Source: Oceanobacillus sp. CFH 90083 (GTDB lineage Bacteria; Bacillota; Bacilli; Bacillales; Amphibacillaceae). Taken from it: a stretch of 64,000 nucleotides of DNA. The translations under genes were made by a program, and so were the position numbers. The stretch covers positions 331,438 through 395,437 of the forward strand of contig NZ_VIYG01000004.1 of NCBI RefSeq assembly GCF_009389585.1. The letters run 5' to 3'. Below the pieces are notes generated by a model. It was not told the DNA's origin, did not search any database, and saw only the letters and a list, made by a program, of their open reading frames with translations. Shown in pieces: positions 26,740-35,100 of the stretch (positions within the stretch are counted from its first letter, which is position 1; every line of letters starts with the position of its first letter).

Positions 26740-27398
26740 CAGTCAGCTGCTCCTTTCTTTGCCATTTTTTCAGCCTTCCTTGTAAGGAAAATGAATGGAA
26801 GTGCTAAAATGAAATAGAATACAAGCACCATTAAATAAATCACCGGTGATAAAGACAAGCTGGTACTTCGCATGATGTCGCCATAATATAGAATATCTGT
26901 TAAACCGATGAGCGAGACGAGCGATGTTCCTTTTAAAATTTGAATTGTATAGTTACCGAATTCAGGGAGCATCATTCGTACTGCCTGTGGAAAAATAATC
27001 AGACGCATCCTTTGAAAAGAAGACATATTTAAAGCAGTGGCAGCTTCATATTGTCCTTGTGATACAGATAAGATAGAACTGCGGACAACTTCAGAAAGAT
27101 ATGCACCATAGTTTAATCCAATCGCAATAACACCGATCCACCAGTTGGACCCCAGGTTGATTCCAAATAGCATCGGTATAGCGTAGTACAGCCAGAATAG
27201 CTGAACAATTAAGGATGTTCCCCGAAAGACTTCTACATAAAATCCGGTTATTTTTCGTAATAAAACGTTCCTGGACAGCCTGCATAGCCCTGCTATAAAT
27301 GACATGATATATGCAAACAAGGCAGACGCAATTAGAATAGATACTGTTATTTGAATACCACGCCATAATTGCGGGGTAATCTCTAATATAGCATTAAT
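26739..27398 (-). CDS. ehuC: Ectoine/hydroxyectoine ABC transporter permease EhuC, apparent ATT start
   Basis: A 219-residue permease. The conserved N-terminus (NAILEITPQLWRGIQITVSI) lies upstream of every ATG, GTG or TTG in frame. The only well placed initiator is ATT at 27398-27396, 8 bases after AAAGGAGG (27412-27405). A later TTG (27318) would remove most of the first helix. Motifs include FRGTSLIVQLFWLYYAIP and the coupling loop GQYEAATALNMSSFQRMR. The gene is thus either initiated at AUU, as infC is, or its ATG has mutated to ATT. Confidence 0.85.
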   Translation of the reverse strand: MNAILEITPQLWRGIQITVSILIASALFAYIMSFIAGLCRLSRNVLLRKITGFYVEVFRGTSLIVQLFWLYYAIPMLFGINLGSNWWIGVIAIGLNYGAYLSEVVRSSILSVSQGQYEAATALNMSSFQRMRLIIFPQAVRMMLPEFGNYTIQILKGTSLVSLIGLTDILYYGDIMRSTSLSLSPVIYLMVLVFYFILALPFIFLTRKAEKMAKKGAAD

Positions 27399-27447
27399 AG
27401 TAACGACCTCCTTTATTATTGAAATGTGTAAGGTTCTATTTATTTTG

Positions 27448-27489
27448 AAAAAAAGATAGGGCGCTCCTTAGTTGAAGGAACCGCCCTAT
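27448..27489 (-). terminator. Intra-operon terminator between ehuB and ehuC
   Basis: On minus, ATAGGGCG-(G)TTCCTT and AAGGA-CGCCCTAT form a long GC-rich hairpin followed by T7. It should let the binding protein be made in excess over the membrane subunits. Confidence 0.85.
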
Positions 27490-27527
27490 GGAGTCTTAAA
27501 ATATAACTATTTCATCAACTTTCGTAG

Positions 27528-28388
27528 TTAAAATTCACCTTGGCATACTTGCTCCGTTGTCATGGAACCAGCTTCAACAAAGTTCGTTTCCGGATGGAAT
27601 CCGTTTTGTTCCAGTAATTCAGCAACCGTACCGTCCTCTTTTAATTCTTCTAATTTTTCGTTATAGGCATCGCGAAGCTCTTCATTTTCAAGACTGAAAG
27701 CAGCTGCGCCATAGCTTGGTACACCTTCTACATCTGGCTGTTCAAAGCTTTCGACAAGCTCTAAGGAATCTGTATTTGCTGAATCAAAAGCCATGCGTAC
27801 AGTCATTTCTGTGCCGGTTGTGGCGTCAGCACGTCCTGCTTGAATGGCTGAGAAGGTTGCAGGGATATCTGGAGCCGTAATAATTTGCTCATCAGCTACG
27901 CCTTCAGATTTTAGAAACTCAATTTCTGTCGCACCTTCCATCACAACGACGGTTATATCAGGGTTATCTGCAATATCTGTATAGCTTTCAATGGATAATG
28001 GGTTACCCGCTTCGACAACTAAGCCTTCTCCATATACCATTTCCGGCTCACCGAAAAGTGCATTTTCACAGCGTTCTGGATTGATTGCCATACCGGCGGT
28101 TATTACATCGAATTGTCCTGCCTGAACACCTGGAATCAGTTCACTAAAATCAGATAATTGCCCTTCTACATTATCAACTCCAAGCTCGGCAAACACAGCC
28201 GTAGCGATATCAACTGCCGCGCCTTTCAGCTCTCCATCTTCTTCATAAGCATAGGGTGATTCATTAGCAAAACCTACTGAAACTGTGCCCGCATCTTGAA
28301 TACTTTCTAAGCTATTATCTGATCCGCCACAAGCTGCCAGCAGCAATACAAATGCAGCCAGACCAGTAAGTATGAATTTTTTCTTCAA
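27528..28388 (-). CDS. ehuB: Ectoine/hydroxyectoine-binding lipoprotein EhuB
   Basis: A 286-residue family-3 solute-binding lipoprotein. The signal ends in the lipobox LLAAC (Cys20). The body opens with SIQDAGTVSVGFANESPYAY, then GAAVDIATAVFAELGVDNVEG and TAGMAINPERCE, phrases specific to EhuB; the Cys in PERCE and one near the C-terminus (EQVCQGEF) may pair. The start is TTG at 28388 after GGGGG. It is first in the operon and separated from ehuC by a terminator. Ectoine specificity is inferred from these family phrases and from gene order. Confidence 0.88.
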   Translation of the reverse strand: MKKKFILTGLAAFVLLLAACGGSDNSLESIQDAGTVSVGFANESPYAYEEDGELKGAAVDIATAVFAELGVDNVEGQLSDFSELIPGVQAGQFDVITAGMAINPERCENALFGEPEMVYGEGLVVEAGNPLSIESYTDIADNPDITVVVMEGATEIEFLKSEGVADEQIITAPDIPATFSAIQAGRADATTGTEMTVRMAFDSANTDSLELVESFEQPDVEGVPSYGAAAFSLENEELRDAYNEKLEELKEDGTVAELLEQNGFHPETNFVEAGSMTTEQVCQGEF

Positions 28389-28751
28389 CTGAATATGCCC
28401 CCTAAAATAAAAATATTGATTATCATTGCTAACTTCTTAGAAAAAGAACGTTACATGAAATCAACATAAGTTAACAAATATGTTACAGAGAAAAGAAAGG
28501 ATTCTCAAACTGCATATTTTATGAAAAACGCGATTTATTTCCTGTTTTATGGGGTTATGGGTAAATAGCTTAGATATACCAATATATACCCTACTATAGT
28601 TGTTTATCCTCCATATAACGAAGAAGTGTTATTTTATAAGATTCCCGCTGAATGAGGTTTCACTTTATTTACGGTAAATAGAAATTAATTGAAAAGGGAT
28701 GCAGAGTCTAATAGGATAGAAGATAAGATGAAAAAAAGGTGGAGATAGATC
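28389..28751. other. Intergenic region between ehuB and the YtzI-like gene, with dispersed repeat copy C
   Basis: About 360 bases without a gene. It should hold the ehu promoter on minus, but no consensus boxes are clear. A 26-base phrase CCCGCTGAATGAGGTTTCAC...TTTATTT (28644-28669) matches the 3' end of repeat copies A and B. Confidence 0.45.
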
Positions 28752-28925
28752 ATGGGAGCTTATATTGCGGTAATTGTTGTATCTGTCATTGTGGTTGCAA
28801 TGGTTATTATTTTATCTTTAGTCACGCTGTCAAAGGGATATGGCTATAAGCATAAAATTGACCCGCTTCCTGGTGAAGGGGAAAAAGCGGATAATGAGCG
28901 AGAAGAAAATAAATCAGTAAAGTAA
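28752..28925 (+). CDS. YtzI-like small membrane protein
   Basis: A 57-residue protein with one N-terminal membrane helix (residues about 4-27) and a charged cytoplasmic tail (YGYKHKIDPLPGEGEKADN). The conserved SKGYGYKH-DPL segment after the helix resembles YtzI of B. subtilis. GGTGGAG precedes the ATG at 28752. Function is unknown in the family. It is a single-gene unit with a terminator at about 29099. Confidence 0.75.
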   Translation: MGAYIAVIVVSVIVVAMVIILSLVTLSKGYGYKHKIDPLPGEGEKADNEREENKSVK

Positions 28926-29098
28926 TGAAGAAAATAGGATGGTTTAATATAGCAGTGAATGGAAGTAATCAGAATAAATAAGGGCATAGCATATTGGCAT
29001 ACTTTTTTCGGATAATGACTAAGGTCGGTCAGAGGCAGAAACAGGGAGGAAGAGGAAACCTGATTTGGAAGGATGCGAGTATAGCTCATTCCGAAAAA

Positions 29099-29148
29099 TA
29101 AAAAGAAATGCAAGTAGCGATAAAGCTTGTGCTTGGATTTCTTTTTTT
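29099..29148. terminator. Convergent terminator
   Basis: AAAAAGAAATGCAAG...GC pairs with GC...CTTGGATTTCTTTTTTT around an internal AGC/GCT stem. T-runs exist on both strands, serving the YtzI-like gene and the convergent peptidase gene. Confidence 0.7.
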
Positions 29149-29174
29149 GTATCTATTTCTGGAAATATAAGGTT

Positions 29175-29732
29175 TTATTCATGTTCAACAGAAGGACGAT
29201 AGCCTCTTTGAAGCTCAGAAATACTTAAACCGAATGTCATTTGCAAATGAGGGTAATCCGGAAAGCGATTAAAATCTCCACCCCATTCAAAGCCTAAATC
29301 CTTTGCGATTTCTGCAACCTCAAACCAGTCGGATTCACCATTATTATTGCCATCATAGTGAATATCCCAGATTATTTCTCCTTCCTGATTCCGAATGGCA
29401 TAATCGACAGCCAGTCCATAATTATGGTAGCTTTCCCCTGCTCTGGCATGGGTAACAATATTTCCGCCATCTTCTCTGCCTCTGGCATACAGTGCATCCT
29501 GCTCCTCCTCCGAACGCAGACCATCAGTAATAACAACCTCTATATCTATATCATCAGCACGATCAATTAATGTTTCTACAGCTTCCTGGACGTCGGGATG
29601 AAGCTCCGTGATCGTTTCTCCCTCAACCACTCTTTCATAAGGGGAATTTGTCAGCTGGTAAAACCAAAATAACAAGCCTATAAAAAGAATAATAACAATC
29701 CAGGAAAGCGTAAAATGCTTTAAAGCTTTCAT
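29175..29732 (-). CDS. Membrane-anchored peptidoglycan peptidase, CwlK-like (M15)
   Basis: A 185-residue protein with an N-terminal membrane helix (about 8-26) and an M15 peptidase domain. Zinc ligands are in ESYHNYGLAVDYA (His, Asp) and DYPHLQM (His); the catalytic Glu/Asp region is SDWFEVAEIAKDLGFEWGGD. The phrases LRSEEEQDALYARGR and GGNIVTHARAGESYHN match CwlK, an L-alanyl-D-glutamate endopeptidase, better than VanY carboxypeptidases. The ribosome site AAAGGAG is about 13 bases from the ATG, which is rather far. Confidence 0.86.
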   Translation of the reverse strand: MKALKHFTLSWIVIILFIGLLFWFYQLTNSPYERVVEGETITELHPDVQEAVETLIDRADDIDIEVVITDGLRSEEEQDALYARGREDGGNIVTHARAGESYHNYGLAVDYAIRNQEGEIIWDIHYDGNNNGESDWFEVAEIAKDLGFEWGGDFNRFPDYPHLQMTFGLSISELQRGYRPSVEHE

Positions 29733-29915
29733 TCGTTATTTCAGACTCCTTTGAAAAGTATCTGTAGCTTTAGGATAACATGAATATGAATCTGGTGAAG
29801 CGTTGAACAACAAAAAGAATACCCGCTTACTGGATGGATAAGCAAGTATGAAATTGATTTCTTCATGGAAGTAGACATATAATATAGGAAACCTGACAGA
29901 AATGGAGGAAAAACA

Positions 29916-30536
29916 ATGTATTACCTCATTAGCTGTTTAATAGGTTACATCTTTGGCTGTATTCATGGGTCGCAAATTGTTGGTAAAATAAAGAAGCGGG
30001 ATATTAAGAATGAAGGTGTAAAGAATGCCGGGGCATCGAACACAACAATTCTATTAGGCTGGAGATATGGTATTGTGGTTGCTCTCATTGATATTTTTAA
30101 AGCAACACTTGCTATATTGCTCGTTTTATTTGTCTTGAGAGAAGCAGGAATCGCAGCCGGGAACGCGTCTTTATATATTTATTTGACTGCTTTATTTGTC
30201 ATTATTGGGCATAACTATCCGGTTACCATGAAGTTCAGCGGCGGGAAAGGAACAGCATCCTTAGTCGGCGCATTAATTGCGATTGACTGGCGGGTTGCTT
30301 TCATCGGGATTGCTATTTTATTGTTCTTTACTTTTGCAACGGATTATCTCGTTATCGGTGTCCTGTTTATGTATGTTTCTTTTCTTATCACAACGTATTA
30401 TTTCTTTGGAAATGGACCTGCGCTGGTGGTGGTATTTTTAACATTGCTGTGTATCTATAAACATTTGGAAAATTATCGCAGAATTATAGCGAAGGAAGAG
30501 ACGAGACTGTCCAGTATGTTTAAAAAGAGTGCGTAA
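29916..30536 (+). CDS. PlsY-like glycerol-3-phosphate acyltransferase paralog
   Basis: A 206-residue membrane protein with about five helices. The three PlsY motifs are recognisable but diverged: GVKNAGASNTTILLGW instead of the usual GSGNxGATN, HNYPVTMKFSGGKGTASL, and a late NY/R-rich tail. Canonical PlsY transfers an acyl group from acyl phosphate to glycerol-3-phosphate. The altered first motif suggests a paralog, perhaps with a different acceptor, rather than the essential enzyme. GGAGG precedes the ATG. The next gene follows after 37 bases and is probably co-transcribed. Confidence 0.75.
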   Translation: MYYLISCLIGYIFGCIHGSQIVGKIKKRDIKNEGVKNAGASNTTILLGWRYGIVVALIDIFKATLAILLVLFVLREAGIAAGNASLYIYLTALFVIIGHNYPVTMKFSGGKGTASLVGALIAIDWRVAFIGIAILLFFTFATDYLVIGVLFMYVSFLITTYYFFGNGPALVVVFLTLLCIYKHLENYRRIIAKEETRLSSMFKKSA

Positions 30537-30573
30537 AGAGAACGCTTAAAGAAAAAGCTTTTTATGGAGGTGT

Positions 30574-31065
30574 GTGCCAGGATTGGATATTTTATTATGG
30601 ATCATCATTATCTTATTATTTATCGCAAGTTTTCTGGGAATTATCTTTCCGATGATTCCATCTGTTATCGCTATATGGGGAGGATTTTTAGTCTACAATT
30701 TCTTTATCAATAATGATTCGCTGACCTGGTGGTTCTGGACAGGCATGATTGTGATCACAGTCATTCTAATTGTAGCGGATATTATCGCCAACAGTTATTT
30801 TGTGAAAAAATTTGGGGGAAGTAAAGCCGGAGAAAGAGGAGCAGCGATAGCTGTTATTGTCGGTTCATTTATTACTCCGCCATTTGGAATTATCTATGTG
30901 CCATTTTTAACGGTTCTCGCTATCGAAATGATGCAGCGGAGGACAGCTAAAGAAGCATTCCGGGCGTCTGTCGGCTCTTTTTTAGGATTTTTAGGCGGCT
31001 CTGTTGCAAAAGTTGTTCTGCAGCTGGTGATGATTGTCTGGTTTTTTATCGCAATCTGGTTTTAA
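30574..31065 (+). CDS. DUF456 membrane protein (YqgC-like)
   Basis: A 163-residue protein with four or five membrane helices and the DUF456 pattern: SFLGIIFPMIPSVIAIWGG, KKFGGSKAGERGAAIA, then TPPFGIIYVPFLTVLAIE. Function is unknown. The ribosome site GGAGG is only 3 bases before the GTG at 30574; a TTG at 30583 (LDILLW) is an equally plausible start. Confidence 0.78.
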   Translation: MPGLDILLWIIIILLFIASFLGIIFPMIPSVIAIWGGFLVYNFFINNDSLTWWFWTGMIVITVILIVADIIANSYFVKKFGGSKAGERGAAIAVIVGSFITPPFGIIYVPFLTVLAIEMMQRRTAKEAFRASVGSFLGFLGGSVAKVVLQLVMIVWFFIAIWF

Positions 31066-31102
31066 GCAGGCAATATATATGAAAAAATCGCCTGCTTCTT
31101 GA
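31065..31102 (+). terminator. Hairpin after the DUF456 gene
   Basis: AAGCAGGC pairs with GCCTGCTT around a 20-base loop; the T-rich tail is weak and overlaps the next promoter. Confidence 0.5.
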
Positions 31103-31127
31103 CTTTCGCCAGTGAGAACTATATATT
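31099..31127 (+). promoter_or_regulatory. Promoter of the T-box/proS unit
   Basis: TTGACT (31099-31104) and TATATT (31122-31127) with 17-base spacing, just upstream of the T-box leader. Confidence 0.75.
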
Positions 31128-31144
31128 AAAAGCATAGTTGAAAT

Positions 31145-31393
31145 GTTGACGGAGAATAGTACGTTGTGATTGTCTAATACAGAGAGAAAAAGAGGGCTGA
31201 GACTTTTTCTTAGACATACAGGGGAACCTGCCTCCCGAGTTCGCCATATAAGGAGATACAGCTCTGAAATTGGCGCGGTTTTAGGCCGTTATCCAATGAA
31301 GTGTATATATTTGCTGAAGATCATTTGTGAAATTGTGGAATGACTGCTTATATATAAACAAGGGTGGTACCACCTAAGCCTCGGTCCCTTTTT
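31145..31393 (+). promoter_or_regulatory. T-box leader, proline-specific
   Basis: The conserved T-box AAGGGTGGTACCACC is at 31360-31374, with the TGGT that pairs with uncharged tRNA. The terminator's 3' arm GGTCCCTTTTT is at 31383-31393. A stem I is visible with TGTCTAA/TTAGACA and an upper AGAAAAAG/CTTTTTCT helix. The specifier is read as GAA-CCT-G, giving the proline codon CCT at 31227-31229. Uncharged tRNA-Pro should therefore relieve termination before proS. Confidence 0.92.
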
Positions 31394-31467
31394 GGATGGA
31401 GGATTTTTTGTGTTTACATGGATTTTTAAATAATAGCAGAACATATTGAAGAAAGAGGTGCTTACAA

Positions 31468-32904
31468 TTGGGTAAGAAAAATAAACAATTTGTAGAGAAA
31501 ATTACAGCGATGGAGGACGATTTCGCACAGTGGTATACAGACGTTGTGAAGCAGGCTGAGCTTGTTGACTACGGTCAAGTACGTGGAACAATGATTATCA
31601 AGCCTTATGGCTATGCAATTTGGGAAAATATTAAGAATGAATTAGATCATATGTTTAAGGAAACAGGCCATACCAATGTTGCCTTTCCACTGTTTATTCC
31701 AGAAAGCTTATTACAAAAGGAAAAAGATCATGTAGAAGGCTTTGCTCCTGAGGTTGCCTGGGTAACCCATGGCGGTGACGAAGAATTAACAGAACGTATT
31801 GCGGTACGTCCAACTTCTGAGGTGCTTTTCTGTGATTATTATTCAAATAATATTCACTCTTATCGTGATCTGCCAAAGCTGTATAATCAATGGTCCAATG
31901 TGGTTCGCTGGGAAAAAACAACCCGTCCATTCCTGCGTTCCTCCGAATTCCATTGGCAGGAAGGACATACAGCGCATGCAACAGATGAAGAAGCAACAGA
32001 GGAAACAAACCGTATGCTTGAAATTTATGCAAAACTTGTTGAAGATTATTTAGCTATTCCTGTTTTGAAGGGAACGAAAACAGATAAGGAAAAATTTGCA
32101 GGTGCAAAATTCACGTTAACTATTGAAGCATTGATGCATGATGGAAAAGCATTGCAGTCTGGTACATCTCATCATTTTGGTTCCGGTTTTGCCGAAGCAT
32201 TTGATATTACGTATCTGGACGAAAATGGAAAAAGTCAATTTGTTCATCAAACTTCCTGGGGCTTATCGACGCGTATTATGGGAGCTTTAATCATGGTACA
32301 TGGGGATAACCGCGGATTAGTTGTTCCGCCAAAAATTGCTCCAACACAGGCAATGATTGTGCCGATTGCGCAGCACAAAGAAGGTGTGCTGGATAAGGCA
32401 TATGCTTTACGTGATCAGTTAGCGAAAATTGCCCGTGTAGATATTGACGGCAGTGATAAAATGCCGGGCTGGAAATTTAATGAATACGAAATGAAAGGTA
32501 TTCCAGTTCGTATCGAAATGGGACCAAAGGATATTGAGAAAGAACAGGTTGTTCTTGTCCGCCGTGATACTGGTGAAAAGGAATTCGTTGCTTTAACAGA
32601 TGTGGAAGAGCGTCTTGCTGCATTGCTGGATGAAGTACAGGCAAATCTTTATAAGCGTGCCTTGGAGCATCGGATAGAGATGACACATACGGCGAAGGAC
32701 ATGGATCAATTCAAAACAGAAATCGAAAAAGGCGGATTTGTCAAAGCAATGTGGTGTGGAGATGTTGCTTGTGAAGAAAAGATTAAAGAAGAAACAACTG
32801 CAACGTCCCGTTGTATCCCATTTGAACCGGAAAGTGTATCCGATAAATGTGTATGCTGCGGTAAAGAAGCAAAAGAATTAGTTTACTGGGCCAGAGCATA
32901 TTAA
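31468..32904 (+). CDS. proS: Prolyl-tRNA synthetase, archaeal/eukaryal-like type
   Basis: A 478-residue class II synthetase charging tRNA-Pro. Motif 2 reads [27 protein letters not shown] across residues 150-176, motif 3 lies near [16 protein letters not shown], and the proline pocket phrase RPTSEVLF is present. There is no editing insertion between motifs 2 and 3; instead a C-terminal zinc-type domain has cysteines (WCGDVACEE, then [18 protein letters not shown]) ending in Tyr. This is the archaeal/eukaryal-like ProRS also known as a second enzyme in the B. cereus group. The start is TTG at 31468 after GAAAGAGGTG. A T-box controls it. Confidence 0.93.
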   Translation: MGKKNKQFVEKITAMEDDFAQWYTDVVKQAELVDYGQVRGTMIIKPYGYAIWENIKNELDHMFKETGHTNVAFPLFIPESLLQKEKDHVEGFAPEVAWVTHGGDEELTERIAVRPTSEVLFCDYYSNNIHSYRDLPKLYNQWSNVVRWEKTTRPFLRSSEFHWQEGHTAHATDEEATEETNRMLEIYAKLVEDYLAIPVLKGTKTDKEKFAGAKFTLTIEALMHDGKALQSGTSHHFGSGFAEAFDITYLDENGKSQFVHQTSWGLSTRIMGALIMVHGDNRGLVVPPKIAPTQAMIVPIAQHKEGVLDKAYALRDQLAKIARVDIDGSDKMPGWKFNEYEMKGIPVRIEMGPKDIEKEQVVLVRRDTGEKEFVALTDVEERLAALLDEVQANLYKRALEHRIEMTHTAKDMDQFKTEIEKGGFVKAMWCGDVACEEKIKEETTATSRCIPFEPESVSDKCVCCGKEAKELVYWARAY

Positions 32905-32917
32905 TAACTGAAAAAGT

Positions 32918-32950
32918 AATCAGACTGGGTTTTAAGCTCAGTCTGATTTT
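32918..32950 (+). terminator. Terminator of proS
   Basis: AATCAGACTG (32918-32927) pairs with CAGTCTGATT (32939-32948), followed by TT. Confidence 0.78.
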
Positions 32951-33045
32951 ATGTATTTAAAGCGAAAGCTGATGAATAGCTGAGGGTATAAAGCTTCGAT
33001 ATATATCTGATTAATTATCTGAAAACATAATTTTTATTTTGCCTA

Positions 33046-33102
33046 TTGCCTAAGCATGCATAAACGTGGTATAAATATACATGTTAATTAATAAATATAC
33101 AT
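33046..33102 (+). promoter_or_regulatory. Candidate promoter and direct-repeat operator of the amidohydrolase operon
   Basis: TTGCCT (33046-33051) and TATAAA (33070-33075) are 18 bases apart. The 12-base sequence ATAAATATACAT occurs twice (33071-33082, 33091-33102), exactly 20 bases apart, covering the -10 box and start region. This suggests binding of a repressor as two units on one DNA face. Confidence 0.55.
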
Positions 33103-33120
33103 TCGGTGAGGGAATAAATT

Positions 33121-34296
33121 ATGAAAGCAAATTTAAAAAATGAATTAGATAAAGTAATGAGTGATTTAACAAATTTAAGCGATACTATTTTTGAAAATCC
33201 AGAGCTTGGAGATCAGGAATATGAATCTATGAAGCTGTTAACAGATTATTTAACAGCACATCAATTTGAAGTAGAAAAAGGTATTGTTGATCGTGATACA
33301 GCTTTTAAAGCAACCTACTCAAGTGGAAAGCCTGGTCCTCAGATTGCATATTTGGCTGAATATGATGCACTCCCAGGTGTAGGACACGGCTGCGGACATA
33401 ATTTAATTGGCACGATGAGTGTTGGAGCGGGGGTTGTATTAAGTAAAGTCATCGATGAAATTGGTGGAACTGTTCATGTATTTGGCACCCCGGCAGAAGA
33501 AACAAACGGAGCTAAAGTTCCGATGAGCGAGCAGGGAGTGTTTGATGGTATTGATGCTGCGATGATTTTACACCCAAGTGATACATCACAGGTAAGCGGT
33601 GAATCGTTGGCTATGGATGCGATCCAGTTTGAGTATCATGGAAAAACAGCCCATGCTGCAGCAGCTCCGGAAAAAGGAATTAATGCATTAGACGGTGTAC
33701 TCCAATTATTTAATGGTATTAACGCATTAAGACAGCATGTAAAATCAGATGTCCGTATTCACGGCGTTATTCCAGAGGGAGGCCATGCTGCAAATGTAGT
33801 TCCTGATAAAGCAGTGGCCCAGTTCTATGTCCGGGCAAATAATCGTCCTTATCTGAATGAGGTAGTCGAGAAGGTAAAGCATATTGCTGAAGGAGCAGCA
33901 TTAATGACAGGAGCAGCATTAAACATATCAAATTATGAATTAAGCTATGACAATATGATAACGAATAGCGTTTTATCTGATTTATTTACAGCGAATCTAA
34001 AGGAGACCAGCAGATTGCCTGTGCTTGGAGCAAAAGAATCTTACGGATCGATTGATATGGGAAATGTGAGCCAGGTTGTGCCGGCTATCCATCCGTATAT
34101 CGGATTAAATAAAGAAGGGTTAATTGCGCATACGAAAGAATTTGCTGACCAGACCATTACAGATGATGGGCATTTGGCCTTATATGAAGGGGCACTCTCT
34201 TTAGCAAAAACAGGCTATGATTTATTGACAAATGAAGAAGCAGTCCAAGCAATGAAAGAAGAATTCAATAAAAACAAAGAAGAGGTAACAGTCTAA
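33121..34296 (+). CDS. M20D-family amidohydrolase
   Basis: A 391-residue metallo-amidohydrolase that would hydrolyse an N-acyl amino acid or similar amide in the cytoplasm. Metal and catalytic residues are in GVGHGCGHNLIGT (Cys/His), the Glu pair in GTPAEETNGAKVP and the His in HGKTAHAAAAPEKG. The dimerisation-domain segment VIPEGGHAANVVPDKA is typical of M20D. The operon continues with a complete amino-acid-type ABC importer, so the importer probably brings in the enzyme's substrate. The stop overlaps the next start by one base. Confidence 0.88.
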   Translation: MKANLKNELDKVMSDLTNLSDTIFENPELGDQEYESMKLLTDYLTAHQFEVEKGIVDRDTAFKATYSSGKPGPQIAYLAEYDALPGVGHGCGHNLIGTMSVGAGVVLSKVIDEIGGTVHVFGTPAEETNGAKVPMSEQGVFDGIDAAMILHPSDTSQVSGESLAMDAIQFEYHGKTAHAAAAPEKGINALDGVLQLFNGINALRQHVKSDVRIHGVIPEGGHAANVVPDKAVAQFYVRANNRPYLNEVVEKVKHIAEGAALMTGAALNISNYELSYDNMITNSVLSDLFTANLKETSRLPVLGAKESYGSIDMGNVSQVVPAIHPYIGLNKEGLIAHTKEFADQTITDDGHLALYEGALSLAKTGYDLLTNEEAVQAMKEEFNKNKEEVTV

Positions 34297-35069
34297 TGAA
34301 TAAAAAGCTAATTTTACTTTTAGGTACATTATTATTTACTGCATTATTAGCAGCTTGCGGATCAGATGATAATGATTCCGAAACAGCAAGCAAAGATAAA
34401 GACGTATTAAAAATGGGAACATCTGCTGATTTCCCTCCATATGAATCACGAAATCCTCAAGGGGAATTTGAAGGATTTGATATTGAATTAGCTAAACTTA
34501 TTGCGGAAGAATTAGATATGCAATTAGAAATTGAAGATATGAAATTTGAAGGTCTTATCGGTTCCTTACAGGCGGATCGTGTGGACATGGTAATATCAGG
34601 GATGAATGCAAGTGAGGATCGTAAAAAGAATGTAGACTTTTCGAGGGTTTATAATGATTCAGGACAAATGTTTGTTACCAAAGACAAGCCAATGGAATCT
34701 TTAGAAGACCTTGAAGGTAAAACGCTTGGTGTACAGCTCGGCTCTATTCAAGAAAAAGGAGCAGATGCTTTAGCGGAGGAGTATGATATCGAAGTGAAAA
34801 AAGTAGATGATGCCGGTATTTTAGCGCAAGAACTGAATGCGAATCGTATCGACGTTGTGTATTTTTCTAAAGAAGTTGCCCAAGGCTTTATAGATTCCCA
34901 AGGATTCTCAGGCTTTGAAGATCCAAATACTCTGGATTCTGGTATGGCAATTGCATTCCCTAAAGGCAGTGACTTAGTGGATGATGTGAACGCTGTTTTA
35001 GAAAAATTTGAAGAAGATGGTACGTTAGACAGTTTAAAAGAAGAATGGATACCAGGATCTGTTCAATAA
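34296..35069 (+). CDS. Polar amino acid ABC transporter binding lipoprotein
   Basis: A 257-residue family-3 binding protein. The lipobox is LLAAC (Cys21). The binding-domain phrases VLKMGTSADFPPYESRNPQG, GFDIELAKLIAEELDM and MVISGMNASEDRKKNVDFS are typical; the Arg of EDRKK would bind a substrate carboxylate. It is coupled to the amidohydrolase gene (TAATG). The ligand is unknown; related systems of B. subtilis (YxeM, TcyJK) take up sulfur-containing or acylated amino acids. Confidence 0.87.
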   Translation: MNKKLILLLGTLLFTALLAACGSDDNDSETASKDKDVLKMGTSADFPPYESRNPQGEFEGFDIELAKLIAEELDMQLEIEDMKFEGLIGSLQADRVDMVISGMNASEDRKKNVDFSRVYNDSGQMFVTKDKPMESLEDLEGKTLGVQLGSIQEKGADALAEEYDIEVKKVDDAGILAQELNANRIDVVYFSKEVAQGFIDSQGFSGFEDPNTLDSGMAIAFPKGSDLVDDVNAVLEKFEEDGTLDSLKEEWIPGSVQ

Positions 35070-35100
35070 AATACAGGATAAAGAAATGAGGTGACAGGGC

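Noticed and set aside
28415..28432. Fur-like sequence (TGATAATC) before ehuB
   Set aside because: Only one half-site is present and an iron link to ectoine uptake is not expected.
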